A stretch of 42,152 nucleotides of DNA from Marinilactibacillus psychrotolerans (GCF_900101525.1 NZ_FMZD01000019.1:1-42152); one strand, 5' to 3'; counted from the first letter of the stretch, positions 33,554 to 42,152 are shown. The notes: a model not told the origin generated them from the sequence alone. Program-made: numbers and translations.

Positions 33554-33693
33554 ATTGATTTTTAAGAGTAAAGGTTTTTCACTTTAAATGATCTATAGTA
33601 AATTAGAAGAATAACGCATCACAAACAAAATAATGAAGTATTTAATACTATAATGAAGAAAAAAATTAAATAAAGAGATATGGGTGAATCAAA

Positions 33694-34017
33694 ATGAAAG
33701 AAGCGAATCAAAAAATTCAGTCGGTAGAATCCTACCGAACCCCACAGTTCAAATTATCAGAACTGTTAAAATCTATCTTTACTTTAGGAAGAGTCAAACA
33801 GAAAAGACTGACTGAAGCAGCAGCTTTGTATGTCTTTGAGTATAAGGAAAAAGAGTTGTACGTGATTTCTGCTGAAGAGATGTCAGGGAAACGCACAAAA
33901 ATTGTTGAATTTCAAATATGTCCACTAGAATTTGAACAGATTGTATATAAGGACAAAAAGTTATCACTCGACAACTATATTTATCATTTTGATCTAGATA
34001 CTATTATTTTCGAATGA
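33694..34017 (+). CDS. hypothetical protein (107 aa)
   Basis: Not recognised. A soluble, Lys/Glu-rich protein with FKLSELLKSIFTLGRVKQKRLTEAAALYVFEY in the middle and alternating hydrophobic strands toward the end (ELYVISAEEM, IVEFQICP, YIYHFDLDTIIFE). No signal peptide or membrane helix. The ATG has only a weak ribosome site (gggtga). A TATAAT-like sequence lies about 45 bases upstream, without a clear -35. It stands alone between yidD and the rocB promoter. Codon use looks like its neighbours, and the frame is uninterrupted. Confidence 0.5.
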   Translation: MKEANQKIQSVESYRTPQFKLSELLKSIFTLGRVKQKRLTEAAALYVFEYKEKELYVISAEEMSGKRTKIVEFQICPLEFEQIVYKDKKLSLDNYIYHFDLDTIIFE

Positions 34018-34065
34018 CGAAATGTTTGCGCAAGGTGTTAGAGTTTAGTGATAAATGTGGAAGGA

Positions 34066-34094
34066 TTGCAATAAAGTAAAGACCAATTTATACT
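34066..34094 (+). promoter_or_regulatory. promoter of the rocB-like gene
   Basis: TTGCAA (34066-34071) and TATACT (34089-34094) with exactly 17 bp between them, 35 bases before the ATG and with ggagg at 34116-34120. Confidence 0.7.
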
Positions 34095-34129
34095 TGTGAC
34101 TTAAGATTGATATTTGGAGGATAGAAAGA

Positions 34130-35788
34130 ATGAATATAAACATGCGACCAGAACGAATTGAAGAACTTGCTGTGATGTTAACGAGGCAAAGAAGTGTCAC
34201 AGAGACAATTGAAGAACAATTAGTAACAGAGAAAGTAGCGCATTTTTTTCAAGGTCTTGATTATTATAAAGAACATCCTGAAGATTTGATTACTGTACTG
34301 GCTCCTGAGGATCCATGGGGAAGAAAGAGTGTTATTTCCATTCTTAGAGGAAAAAAAGATCCATCAAATAAAAAAACGGTTATTTTAATTGGTCATACAG
34401 ATACTGTAGGAATTTCTGATTATGGAGAATTGAAAGATTTTGCTCATTTGCCTTATGAATTGACAGAGAAGTTGAGAGATAGAAAAGAACAATTACCTCC
34501 AGAAGTTCAAGCAGATCTAGATTCCGGAGATTATTTATTCGGTCGTGGAATATTTGATATGAAGGCCGGTAATGCTATTATTATGAGCTTAATGGAAGAA
34601 ATTGAAAAAGATCTGGAGAATTTTTCAGGAAATATTATTTATTGCGCAGTTTGTGATGAAGAAGCTAACTCTATAGGAATGCGGTCTTGTGTCCCGAAAT
34701 TAGTTGAATTAAGAGAAAATAACCAGTTAAAATATACTGCACTGATCAATACAGATTATATGACATCGGAGTATCCAGGAGATTTAAATAAATATGTCTA
34801 CGTAGGCACGGTTGGGAAGTTAATGCCCTCCTTTTATGTAGTCGGAAAAGAAACGCACGTAGGAGAAGCCTTTAAAGGTCTGGATCCTAATCAAATCATT
34901 GCAGAATTAACCAAACGAATCAATTTGAATACAGATTTATGTGATGTTGTAGAAGGAGAAGTCACTCTGCCTCCAATGAGCTTGAAGCAACAAGATCTGA
35001 AACCTGAATATTCTGTTCAAACCGCAAAAACGGCGCATGCATTTTATAATTTTGCGACTCACTACTCTACACCGGATATGGTTCTGGAAAAAATGCGCGG
35101 AGTCGCAACGTCGGCATTTGCAGAAGTTTTAAAGAATATAAATGACCAATATGCTAAATATTGTGCTTTAACAGAAAGATCATATGAGTCTATACCCTTT
35201 AAAGTGAGCGTAATGACCTATAATGAATTATACGCTGCGGTTCGTGAGGAAAAAGGAAAAGAGCTTGATGAACTATTAGAAACAAATCGTCAAAAGTGGT
35301 TGATGGACGAATCCATAGATGATCGAGACTATGCTTTGAAAGAAGTGGAATGGTTACAAATGATGTGGACAAATCAAGAGCCAGTAATCATTGTATACTT
35401 TACACCGCCTTACTATCCACATATATATGTAGAAGGGAAAACGAATCAGGAGAAACAGCTGCTCGAAGCAGTTAAAGAGGCTGTAGATACTACAGAAACA
35501 GACTACCAGTTAGTATATAAGAAATTTTTCCCATATATATCTGATTTAAGTTACGCTGCTGCTCCAAAAGAAGTAGATGCAGTTGAGGCGTTGAAACAAA
35601 ATATGCCTGGATTCGGCGTGAAATATTCTTTACCACTCGAGGACATGCAAAAGCTGCAATTACCAGTTGTTGATATCGGTCCGTTTGGTAAAGATTCCCA
35701 TAAGTTCACAGAACGGTTAGAAAAAAACTATAGCTTTAATGTTGCACCGGTTCTGGTTCAAAAAACAGTGATGAATCTATTAAAATAG
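34130..35788 (+). CDS. M20-family peptidase, RocB-like
   Basis: A 552-aa member of the M20 metallopeptidase family resembling RocB, the arginine-utilisation protein. Metal-site blocks are ILIGHTDTVG, GRGIFDMKAGNA, VCDEEANSIG and, at the C-terminus, PFGKDSHKFTERLEKNY. It is longer than PepV and not a close paralogue. RocB itself has no firmly assigned reaction; a role in cleaving or deacylating arginine-derived or peptide substrates is likely. No other roc/arc genes adjoin it. ATG has ggagg 9 bases upstream. Confidence 0.82.
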   Translation: MNINMRPERIEELAVMLTRQRSVTETIEEQLVTEKVAHFFQGLDYYKEHPEDLITVLAPEDPWGRKSVISILRGKKDPSNKKTVILIGHTDTVGISDYGELKDFAHLPYELTEKLRDRKEQLPPEVQADLDSGDYLFGRGIFDMKAGNAIIMSLMEEIEKDLENFSGNIIYCAVCDEEANSIGMRSCVPKLVELRENNQLKYTALINTDYMTSEYPGDLNKYVYVGTVGKLMPSFYVVGKETHVGEAFKGLDPNQIIAELTKRINLNTDLCDVVEGEVTLPPMSLKQQDLKPEYSVQTAKTAHAFYNFATHYSTPDMVLEKMRGVATSAFAEVLKNINDQYAKYCALTERSYESIPFKVSVMTYNELYAAVREEKGKELDELLETNRQKWLMDESIDDRDYALKEVEWLQMMWTNQEPVIIVYFTPPYYPHIYVEGKTNQEKQLLEAVKEAVDTTETDYQLVYKKFFPYISDLSYAAAPKEVDAVEALKQNMPGFGVKYSLPLEDMQKLQLPVVDIGPFGKDSHKFTERLEKNYSFNVAPVLVQKTVMNLLK

Positions 35789-35837
35789 TTTAGAATTTGT
35801 GCAGACTCTTAAAATATATAAATAATAATAACTTTCA

Positions 35838-35869
35838 GAAACACTTTTCTTTTTTGGAAAGTGTTTTTT
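35838..35869 (+). terminator. terminator after the rocB-like gene
   Basis: aaacactttt and aaagtgtttttt form a stem with a T-rich loop, followed by a T run, about 50 bases after the stop. Confidence 0.75.
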
Positions 35870-35953
35870 AGCACAGATTTAAGGAAAAGTTTAGGAACTA
35901 CCAGAGCTTTACATGCTAAAATGTAAGAGAGTAAAATCAAAGGAGGCAACACC

Positions 35954-36652
35954 ATGAGAGTATTGATTGCTGATGATGATAAAGAAATCTGTGACCTTTT
36001 AGAAATTTATGTAAAAAACGAAGGGTTCGAAGTTGAAAAGGCCCATAATGGTCAAGAAACCCTTGATAAACTATATGAGCAAGAGATTGACTGCCTAATA
36101 TTAGACGTTATGATGCCAAAAAAAACAGGTTTAGAAGTTGTAAAAGAAGTGAGAGAAAAATCCCAACTTCCGATTCTTATGTTGAGTGCAAAAACAGCTG
36201 ATGTAGATAAAATTAGAGGGTTGGCAAATGGAGCTGATGATTATGTGGTTAAACCGTTTAATCCACTAGAAGTAGTAGCTAGAGTGAAATCACTAATGCG
36301 ACGAAGTGCTTACACAAATAGGGAATCTGAGGCTGGAGAACTTGAAATTGGACCATTGGTTATTCGAAAAGAACAACATCAAGTTGAAACAATTGAAGGT
36401 TCTTTAATTCAGTTAACAGCATTAGAATTTGGCATTCTATATTTGCTGGCTAGTAATCCCAACCGAGTTTTTAGTGCAGATGAGATTTTTGAAAGAGTAT
36501 GGAAGCAGGAAAGTCTAGTACCAGCAAAAACAGTTATGGTACATGTGAGCCATTTGAGAGATAAAATTGAAAAAGCTACTGGCGGAGAAAATGTTGTTAA
36601 AACTGTCTGGGGTGTAGGATATAAAATAGAAGAGAAGCAAAGCTTTGAATAG
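35954..36652 (+). CDS. OmpR/VanR-type response regulator
   Basis: A 232-aa two-domain regulator. The receiver domain (1 to about 118) has the acidic pocket ADDD (7-9), phospho-acceptor Asp51 in LILDVMMP, SAK with the conserved Lys, and DDYVVKPFNP. The C-terminal winged helix (about 130-232) includes LTALEFGILYLLASNPN and KTVMVHVSHLRDKIE. ATG follows aaaggagg. It is cotranscribed with the histidine kinase 40 bases downstream. A short inverted pair ttacat/atgtaa lies at 35909-35926, upstream of the ribosome site. Confidence 0.93.
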   Translation: MRVLIADDDKEICDLLEIYVKNEGFEVEKAHNGQETLDKLYEQEIDCLILDVMMPKKTGLEVVKEVREKSQLPILMLSAKTADVDKIRGLANGADDYVVKPFNPLEVVARVKSLMRRSAYTNRESEAGELEIGPLVIRKEQHQVETIEGSLIQLTALEFGILYLLASNPNRVFSADEIFERVWKQESLVPAKTVMVHVSHLRDKIEKATGGENVVKTVWGVGYKIEEKQSFE

Positions 36653-36692
36653 TAAGTAAGTTTGTCAAAGCAAGTATAAAAGGAGCATATAG

Positions 36693-37811
36693 ATGAAACT
36701 GACCTTAAGAGAACGATTTCGACTGTTGATTGAGGGGTTTGTTACAGCAGGGATTATCGTACTATGCTATTTCGCAGCATATGAAATTATGGGCTGGTTT
36801 GTTGAAGCTTTTCCAAGTGTATTAGGAGACCTGTGGTTTGTTGAAGAAGTCTTCCTGCAAGATCGTCAACAAGACCTTTGGGGCGTTACTCCCTTTGTCT
36901 TGTTTCTATTAGTTATTGTTGCTATTGGAGCGATCTATTGGAGGTTAAAAAGAAGATATAGACAATATGAGTTGAGACACATTATTGATGAACTGCATTT
37001 TATTGCTCAAGGAAATTATACACATAAAATTAGAGGGAAATATAGTGGAGATATTGGCAAGGTAGTTGATAGTATCCATGTCCTGGTTGATTCTACAGTG
37101 GAAGCAATGGAAGAAGAAAGAAGAATTGAACAATCAAAAGATGAACTAGTAACAAATGTCAGCCATGATATCCGTACTCCATTAACTTCAATTATTGGCT
37201 ACTTAGGTTTAATAGAAGAAGGGCGATTTAGTTCCGTAGATGAAATTCAAAGATATGTCCATACTGCTTATGAGAAAGCAAAGCAGATGAAAGTGCTAGT
37301 TGATGACTTGTTTGAATATACTAAAGTAAGACAAACAACAACACCGCTGCAATGTGTATCTTTTGATATGATACAGTTGATTGAACAACTAGCTATCGAT
37401 TTTGAACTAGAAGCGCAAAGAAAAGAAGTCGAAATAGTCGTACAGTCGTCATTAGACAGACTAATGATGACAGCTGATACTGAAAAGCTGGTGCGCGTGT
37501 TTAATAACTTGATTTCGAACGCTTTGAAGTATGGAAAAGACGGGAATATTATTAAAATTGAAATCGAAAAATCTGATGGGCAAGCAATTATAGCAGTGAA
37601 AAACGATGGCCAAGCACTCCCAGAAGAAGCGATTGAGCAAATTTTTGAACGATTTTACCGCGCGGAAGCTTCAAGATCTCAGGAAACAGCAGGAACTGGA
37701 TTAGGACTTGCTATTGCTCAAAGCATTATAGAATTACATGGAGGAACTATCACGGCAAGGTCAGATGATGACTGGACAAGTTTTGATATTAAACTTCCTT
37801 TAGAACAGTAA
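36693..37811 (+). CDS. sensor histidine kinase (VanS-like)
   Basis: A 372-aa membrane kinase with two transmembrane helices (about 13-36 and 64-84), separated by a short extracellular loop of about 27 residues rich in aromatic residues. A juxtamembrane segment follows, then the HisKA domain with VSHDIRTPLTS (His158), N-box NLISNALKYG, and the ATP lid ERFYRAEASRSQETAGTGLGLAIAQS. The short sensor loop suggests detection within the membrane, as in cell-envelope-stress kinases. It is preceded by the cognate regulator and followed by a D,D-carboxypeptidase with its own promoter, so control of wall peptide trimming is possible but unproven. Confidence 0.92.
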   Translation: MKLTLRERFRLLIEGFVTAGIIVLCYFAAYEIMGWFVEAFPSVLGDLWFVEEVFLQDRQQDLWGVTPFVLFLLVIVAIGAIYWRLKRRYRQYELRHIIDELHFIAQGNYTHKIRGKYSGDIGKVVDSIHVLVDSTVEAMEEERRIEQSKDELVTNVSHDIRTPLTSIIGYLGLIEEGRFSSVDEIQRYVHTAYEKAKQMKVLVDDLFEYTKVRQTTTPLQCVSFDMIQLIEQLAIDFELEAQRKEVEIVVQSSLDRLMMTADTEKLVRVFNNLISNALKYGKDGNIIKIEIEKSDGQAIIAVKNDGQALPEEAIEQIFERFYRAEASRSQETAGTGLGLAIAQSIIELHGGTITARSDDDWTSFDIKLPLEQ

Positions 37812-37829
37812 ACATAAAATAATATTTTT

Positions 37830-37868
37830 AAAGTGTCAGTCAAAATAAAAGACTGACACTTTTTTTAT
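37830..37868 (+). terminator. terminator of the two-component operon
   Basis: A 12-bp perfect stem (aaagtgtcagtc with gactgacacttt) with a 9-base A-rich loop, then a run of T. It separates the kinase from dacA. Confidence 0.92.
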
Positions 37869-37935
37869 AAAATGGATAGTATAGTTGAAAAAAATTCAGA
37901 GAAATGTCTAATTTTTGAAAATCATTCAAAACAGG

Positions 37936-37964
37936 TTGTGTTTTTACACATGTCAGAGTACGAT
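37936..37964 (+). promoter_or_regulatory. probable dacA promoter
   Basis: TTGTGT (37936-37941) and TACGAT (37959-37964) with 17 bp between. The -35 overlaps the inverted repeat tgtgt-tttt-acaca (37937-37950), a possible regulator site. About 120 bases before dacA. Confidence 0.45.
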
Positions 37965-38083
37965 ATAAGAGGTTGATTTCTGAACGATATAAATAAACAG
38001 CCTACCAGAATAAATCAATTATTAAATAAAAAATACAGATGCATAAGAATAATCATGCATATTATAGGAGAGCTTATTAAAAA

Positions 38084-39415
38084 ATGAAAATACTTAATAA
38101 ACAAATAAAAAAAATTGCTATTTCAGGATTGTCGGCTAGTATACTACTACCATTTGCAATAAAGTCTAACATTACAGTGCAAGCGGCAGAAGCGCCAGAA
38201 GTTGATGCGGCATCAGCACTAGTAGTAGATTTTGAGACAAATCAAATCCTTTTAGATCAAAATGCTGATGACCAAAGAGGAATTGCCTCATTAACTAAGA
38301 TGTTAGTCGAGTATATTTTGTTTCAAGAGATAGAGGCCGGAAACCTTAATTGGGATACTGAAGTAACGATTAGTGATTACGCTTATCAAGTTAGTCAAAA
38401 TTATGAGTTATCTAATGTCCCGTTAAAAAAAGGAGAAGTATATAGCTTGGAAGAGCTATATCAAGCACTTGCGATTTACTCTGCTAATGGTGCTACCGTA
38501 GCTATTGCGGAACAGATAGCAGGATCAGAGCCAGCCTTTGTAGACAGAATGCGCGATTTAGTAGAATCATGGGGCATTACAGACTATGAAATATATAATA
38601 GTACCGGTTTGAGTAACGCTTCTTTGGGGGACGATATCTATCCTGGGAGTACAACAGAAGATGAGAATGTTATGTCAGCTAAAGGGATTGCAACAGTTGC
38701 TTCACATTTATTGAAAGAGTATCCAGAAGTCCTCGATACCTCTAGTATTCCAAGTAAGGTATTCCGTGAAGGAACAGAAGATGCTATTCAAATGAAAAAC
38801 TGGAACTGGATGCTGAAAGGATTGCTTCACGAAAGACCAAATGTAGATGGATTAAAGACAGGAACGACTCCATTTGCAGGAGCTAACTTTACAGGAACCT
38901 CTATGGAAGACGGCCATCGAATTATCACAGTAGTCATGGGGGCTGGCGATGGAATTAAGAATAAAAATCAAAGATTTGATGAAACGGATAAAATAATGGA
39001 TTATGGCTTCAATGAATGGGAAGCAGCGACTGTTATGGAAGAAAATACTGTCCTTGAAGATGTAGATCCGATTATGGTTCGAAATGGAAAAAAAGATTCA
39101 GTAGAAGTTATGTCAGCTGAATCTTTAGAATATTTACTCCCTAGTGGAATTGAAGAAGAAGATGTTACATGGACATTTGAAGCTGATAAAAAGGCCTTGA
39201 ACCAAGAAGGCGGTCTTGAAGCTCCAGTGAAAAAAGGTCAAGAATTAGGCACGCTGACGTTCACATATGAAGGAGAAGATTTAGGATATCTTGACGGAAG
39301 TGAACATAATAAAGTGCCCGTTGTCGCTGCTGAGTCGGTCGATCGCGCCGGATTCTTTTCTGTAATTGGAACATGGTTCAGTGATTTCTTTGGTGGATTA
39401 ATGGAACGTTTCTAA
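38084..39415 (+). CDS. dacA: D-alanyl-D-alanine carboxypeptidase (PBP5-like)
   Basis: A 443-aa secreted enzyme that trims the terminal D-Ala of peptidoglycan pentapeptides. A signal peptide (about 1-35) is followed by the peptidase domain with ASLTK (Ser69, Lys72), SAN (133-135) and KTG (258-260). A second beta-rich domain follows, and the C-terminus ends in an amphipathic helix (FFSVIGTWFSDFFGGLMERF) that anchors it to the outer membrane face. ATG has aggagag upstream. It lies downstream of the two-component system but behind a terminator. The order and length match other Firmicute DacA proteins. Confidence 0.94.
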   Translation: MKILNKQIKKIAISGLSASILLPFAIKSNITVQAAEAPEVDAASALVVDFETNQILLDQNADDQRGIASLTKMLVEYILFQEIEAGNLNWDTEVTISDYAYQVSQNYELSNVPLKKGEVYSLEELYQALAIYSANGATVAIAEQIAGSEPAFVDRMRDLVESWGITDYEIYNSTGLSNASLGDDIYPGSTTEDENVMSAKGIATVASHLLKEYPEVLDTSSIPSKVFREGTEDAIQMKNWNWMLKGLLHERPNVDGLKTGTTPFAGANFTGTSMEDGHRIITVVMGAGDGIKNKNQRFDETDKIMDYGFNEWEAATVMEENTVLEDVDPIMVRNGKKDSVEVMSAESLEYLLPSGIEEEDVTWTFEADKKALNQEGGLEAPVKKGQELGTLTFTYEGEDLGYLDGSEHNKVPVVAAESVDRAGFFSVIGTWFSDFFGGLMERF

Positions 39416-39494
39416 AACAAATTAAATAATACTAGTTGCTTTAATCTAAAGATTAAAGTAGAATTAGTGCATATAAAATTGAACGTATAAGTGC

Positions 39495-39729
39495 GAAATA
39501 GTAAGGAGACTAAAGTTTAAGAGAGTCAGTGCGTGGTGTGAACTGATACTTTATAACCTGAATCCGTCGTATGAGTAGACAGTGAGACGACTATCGTTTA
39601 AATTGTCTCGGTAGAGCCCGTTAAAACTCATAGAGAGCAGGGAAATTAAATTTTCCTGAATCAGGGTGGCACCGCGAAAAGCAGTCTTTCGTCCCTTCGT
39701 AATAGAAGGGACGAAAGACTGCTTTTTTC
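39495..39729 (+). promoter_or_regulatory. T-box riboswitch (serine) controlling serS
   Basis: The T-box core agggtggcaccgcg is at 39663-39676. Upstream is a stem I region with AGTA (39500-39503), agagag (39519-39524) and, on the 3' side, GAA followed by TCC (39563-39565), the probable serine specifier codon. A long terminator (19-bp stem, gcagtctttcgtcccttc and complement, then T6) is at 39678-39728. Uncharged tRNA(Ser) would stabilise the antiterminator and allow serS transcription. The specifier call is inferred from position and from the downstream gene. Confidence 0.92.
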
Positions 39730-39785
39730 GCACCTACAATGTAATTATAGTTTAGATAGACTAAAAAGAGAAAAGAGGAAAATAT

Positions 39786-41072
39786 ATGCTAGATATAAAA
39801 TTGATTCGAAATGAATTTGATCAAGTGAAGCAAAGGTTAGAAACACGTGGAGTAGACCCAAAAGAGCTAGATCATTTAAAAGCACTGGACGAAAAAAGAA
39901 GAGAGACAATTCAGGAATCAGAGAAACTAAAAAAATATCGTAATCAAGTTTCTGATGAAATTGCTATGAAGAAAAGAAACAAAGAAAATGCAGATGAATC
40001 AATTGCTGCTATGCAAAAAGTTGGAGCAGATATTAAGCGTGTAGATAAAGAGTTAGAGGAAGTGGAAAAACAGTTTCAAGAGGTAGCAGATGGATTACCT
40101 AACTTACCGCATAATTCTCTACCTATTGGAGCAGGAGCAGATGAGGAGTCTAATGAAGAAGTTCGTAATTGGGGTAACGGGACAAATGAGCAGTTTAGCT
40201 TTGAACCAAAGCCGCATTGGGAAATAGGAACCGATTTAGATATTCTAGATTTTGAAAGAGGTGCAAAAGTAGCGAAGAGCCGTTTCTTATACTATAAAGG
40301 GCTGGGTGCACGTTTAGAAAGAGCGCTTTATAACTTTATGTTAGATGTTCATACACAAGAGCATGGATACTATGAAATGATTCCACCATATTTAGCTAAT
40401 GAAGAATCATTATACGCTACAGGACAATTTCCAAAATTCAAAGAAGATGTATTTCAGATACAAGATTCTGCACTGACGTTGATTCCTACAGCAGAGGTAC
40501 CACTAACTAATTACTACAGAAATGAAATTTTAGAAGAGATAGATTTGCCGAAGTACTTTACTGCCTTAACGCCTTCTTTTCGCTCTGAAGCTGGAAGCGC
40601 CGGACGTGATACTCGTGGATTGATTAGACTCCACCAATTTAATAAAGTAGAAATGGTTAAGTTAGCTAAACCAGAAGAATCTTACGCAGAATTAGAAAAA
40701 ATGACCGCCAATGCAGAGGCCATCTTGCAAAAGTTGAATCTACCGTATAGAGTCGTTTTGCTTTCCACAGGAGATACAGGGTTTGCAGCTGCTAAAACAT
40801 ATGATTTAGAAGTTTGGATTCCCGCTCAGAATACTTACAGAGAAATCAGTTCATGTTCAAATACTGAAGCCTTCCAGGCAAGAAGAGCTAAAATTCGCTA
40901 TAGACGTGAAGAAGATGGAAAAATCGATTTTGTTCATACCTTAAATGGTTCTGGATTAGCTATTGGGAGAACAGTTGCAGCAATTCTAGAGAACTATCAG
41001 CAAGAAGATGGTTCAGTAAAAGTGCCAGAAGTTCTAGTACCCTATATGGGTGGAGTTACAGTTATAAGGTAG
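39786..41072 (+). CDS. serS: seryl-tRNA synthetase
   Basis: Class II synthetase of 428 aa. The N-terminal tRNA-binding coiled coil (about 30-105) is rich in Lys and Glu. The catalytic domain shows [10 protein letters not shown], motif 2 [20 protein letters not shown] and motif 3 [19 protein letters not shown]. It charges tRNA(Ser) with serine. Start ATG follows gaggaa at 39775-39780, 57 bases after the T-box terminator. Confidence 0.97.
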   Translation: MLDIKLIRNEFDQVKQRLETRGVDPKELDHLKALDEKRRETIQESEKLKKYRNQVSDEIAMKKRNKENADESIAAMQKVGADIKRVDKELEEVEKQFQEVADGLPNLPHNSLPIGAGADEESNEEVRNWGNGTNEQFSFEPKPHWEIGTDLDILDFERGAKVAKSRFLYYKGLGARLERALYNFMLDVHTQEHGYYEMIPPYLANEESLYATGQFPKFKEDVFQIQDSALTLIPTAEVPLTNYYRNEILEEIDLPKYFTALTPSFRSEAGSAGRDTRGLIRLHQFNKVEMVKLAKPEESYAELEKMTANAEAILQKLNLPYRVVLLSTGDTGFAAAKTYDLEVWIPAQNTYREISSCSNTEAFQARRAKIRYRREEDGKIDFVHTLNGSGLAIGRTVAAILENYQQEDGSVKVPEVLVPYMGGVTVIR

Positions 41073-41156
41073 TTCAAACTCATAAGTGCTTTTAGTTAAA
41101 TTCGATAGAAGCTTAATGATATACTAAAGAATAATAAATCGATTAGGAGGGATAGA

Positions 41157-41693
41157 GTGTCTAATGAAAATTTTGAAACAGCGATTTTTGCTGGTGGGTG
41201 CTTTTGGTGTATGGTAAAACCTTTTGATTCATTACCTGGGATTGAAAAAGTTGTTTCTGGGTATACTGGGGGAACGGTTGAAAATCCCACTTATAGACAA
41301 GTGACATCTGGCAAAACAGGACATACTGAAGCGGTAGAAATTACGTACGACCCTTCTAAGATATCTTATGACGAGCTTGTAGAGATTTATTGGCATCAAA
41401 CCGACCCTACTGATGCCGGGGGACAATTTGCTGACAGAGGTGATTCCTATCGACCAGTTATTTTTTACAAATCTGAGGAGCAAAAAGAAAAAGCAGAAAA
41501 ATCAAAAAAGGCACTAGAACAAAGCGGTAAGTTCAGTGAACCAATTGTGACTTCAATAGAACCAGCACATCCTTTTTATAAAGCAGAAGAATATCATCAA
41601 AACTTTTATAAAAAAGAATCCGCCCACTATAATCGCTATAGTAGAGGGTCTGGGAGAGTTGGTTTTATAGAACAGAACTGGGGAAATCAATAA
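41157..41693 (+). CDS. msrA: peptide methionine sulfoxide reductase MsrA
   Basis: Reduces the S-epimer of methionine sulfoxide in proteins. The 178-aa protein has the catalytic [12 protein letters not shown] (Cys15, with Cys18), [23 protein letters not shown], the [21 protein letters not shown] block and EYHQNFY near the C-terminus. The start is GTG, with aggaggga at 41145-41152. It lies 84 bases after serS, with a TATACT -10 candidate in the gap and no terminator, so it may be expressed partly from the serS promoter. No msrB is fused or adjacent. Confidence 0.95.
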   Translation: MSNENFETAIFAGGCFWCMVKPFDSLPGIEKVVSGYTGGTVENPTYRQVTSGKTGHTEAVEITYDPSKISYDELVEIYWHQTDPTDAGGQFADRGDSYRPVIFYKSEEQKEKAEKSKKALEQSGKFSEPIVTSIEPAHPFYKAEEYHQNFYKKESAHYNRYSRGSGRVGFIEQNWGNQ

Positions 41694-41717
41694 AGAGCGA
41701 ACAAACTTTGTTTGTTT

Positions 41718-41750
41718 AAAATGCCGAGGGATTTATTCTCGGCATTTTTA
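41718..41750 (+). terminator. terminator after msrA
   Basis: aaaatgccgag pairs with ctcggcatttt around a 9-base loop, followed by T-rich sequence. A smaller aacaaa/tttgtt hairpin precedes it. Confidence 0.9.
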
Positions 41751-41775
41751 TTTTTGAAAAAATCAGTAAAAATGA

Positions 41776-41804
41776 TTGACAAAGATACAAGGCCATTGTA
41801 TTAT
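41776..41804 (+). promoter_or_regulatory. strong promoter of the 5S rRNA-tRNA array
   Basis: Consensus TTGACA (41776-41781), 17-bp spacer, TATTAT (41799-41804), about 52 bases before the 5S gene and just downstream of the msrA terminator. Confidence 0.88.
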
Positions 41805-41856
41805 ATAAGAGTTGCTGCTAATTGATTATTTCATTAAGCACTGACATCTTAAATTG

Positions 41857-41973
41857 TATAGCGGTTATGGCGAGAAGGATCCACCTGTTTCCATTTCGAA
41901 CACAGAAGTTAAGCTTCTCAGCGCCGAGGATAGTGAAGGGTTTCTCTTTGCGAAAGCAGGACATCGTTATGCA
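41857..41973 (+). rRNA. 5S ribosomal RNA
   Basis: The conserved interior is unmistakable: ggcgagaaggatccacctg, then cgaacacagaagttaagctt and gtgaagggtttct. The ends pair as atagcg with cgttat (one G-U), giving about 117 nt; end positions are uncertain by a few bases. It is preceded by its own promoter and not by 23S. tRNA genes follow. Confidence 0.95.
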
Positions 41974-41974
41974 A

Positions 41975-41993
41975 AGTACTTTTTAAAAGTACT
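41975..41993 (+). other. hairpin between 5S rRNA and tRNA-Val
   Basis: agtactttt and aaaagtact pair perfectly with a 1-base centre. In the primary transcript this could guide RNase processing between the 5S and tRNA. Confidence 0.45.
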
Positions 41994-41996
41994 AAT

Positions 41997-42069
41997 GGAG
42001 GTTTAGCTCAGTTGGGAGAGCATCTGCCTTACAAGCAGAGGGTCAGCGGTTCGAGCCCGTTAACCTCCA
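41997..42069 (+). tRNA. tRNA-Val (anticodon TAC)
   Basis: A full cloverleaf: acceptor ggaggtt/aacctcc, D arm with agctcagttgggagagc, anticodon stem tctgc/gcaga with loop cttacaa (TAC at 42030-42032), T arm with ggttcgagccc. The 3' CCA is not encoded. Confidence 0.96.
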
Positions 42070-42078
42070 TAGTCTTCT

Positions 42079-42151
42079 GAGACATTAGCTCAGTCGGTAG
42101 AGCATCTGACTTTTAATCAGAGGGTCGCAGGTTCGAACCCTGCATGTCTCA
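42079..42151 (+). tRNA. tRNA-Lys (anticodon TTT)
   Basis: Acceptor gagacat/atgtctc, D arm agctcagtcggtagagc, anticodon stem tctga/tcaga with loop cttttaa (TTT at 42112-42114), T arm ggttcgaaccc. CCA is not encoded. The array probably continues beyond the window. Confidence 0.96.
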
Positions 42152-42152
42152 T

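Noticed and set aside
41697-41856. Hidden 23S remnant before the 5S gene
   Set aside because: The interval holds only the msrA terminator, the promoter and a short leader, with no recognisable 23S sequence.
1-42152. CRISPR array, insertion sequence, prophage or integrase
   Set aside because: No regularly spaced repeats, transposase or phage motifs were seen on either strand.

Overview
The window looks like a chromosomal segment of a low-GC Gram-positive bacterium of the order Lactobacillales. Gene families (FruRKA, PepV, CopY, OpuA, a T-box upstream of serS, strong AGGAGG ribosome sites, frequent TTG/GTG starts) fit this. An ectoine-type (Ehu) uptake system beside a glycine-betaine (OpuA) system suggests a salt-exposed, possibly marine or alkaliphilic member of the Carnobacteriaceae (Marinilactibacillus/Alkalibacterium-like). 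That placement is inference, because no 16S rRNA is present. I see no insertion sequence, prophage, integrase or CRISPR array.

Layout. 1-5471: a tandem repeat, then a tightly overlapping aromatic operon (BacA/prephenate-dehydratase-like protein, DAHP synthase, aroB, aroA, aroC, chorismate mutase) ending in a bidirectional terminator. 5475-7558 (minus): proBA. 7835-11185 (minus): a YtrA-like GntR repressor, ABC ATPase, membrane subunit and an unknown extracytoplasmic protein, with a promoter embedded in paired operators. 11362-14634 (minus): two tandem paralogous MATE efflux genes, each with its own terminator. 14848-18533: fruR-fruK-fruA for fructose uptake and phosphorylation, behind three 10-bp repeats. 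18544-19996: pepV. 20027-23242: a long leader with several hairpins, then an ATP-grasp ligase and a divergent MurE-like ligase. 23533-24036: copY without any copper transporter next to it. 24157-31191: osmolyte island, opuA (minus) and ehuBCDA (plus), diverging from a 750-bp control region. 31323-34017: GNAT acetyltransferase, a candidate structured RNA, a DUF1659/DUF2922 pair, a YidD with a long unknown extension, and an unknown small protein. 34066-35869: RocB-like M20 peptidase. 35954-39415: OmpR-type response regulator, histidine kinase and a D,D-carboxypeptidase. 39495-41750: T-box(Ser), serS, msrA. 41776-42151: a strong promoter driving a 5S rRNA-tRNA(Val)-tRNA(Lys) array with no 16S or 23S in front.

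The parts I consider most worth following are the ATP-grasp/Mur-ligase pair with its structured leader (possibly peptidoglycan cross-bridge synthesis; the Mur ligase keeps its N-terminal and central motifs but has lost the usual C-terminal-domain motifs), a promoter-like element shared exactly between pepV and that pair, the YidD fusion, the candidate terminator-controlled RNA before the DUF1659/DUF2922 pair, the orphan CopY, and the standalone 5S-tRNA array.
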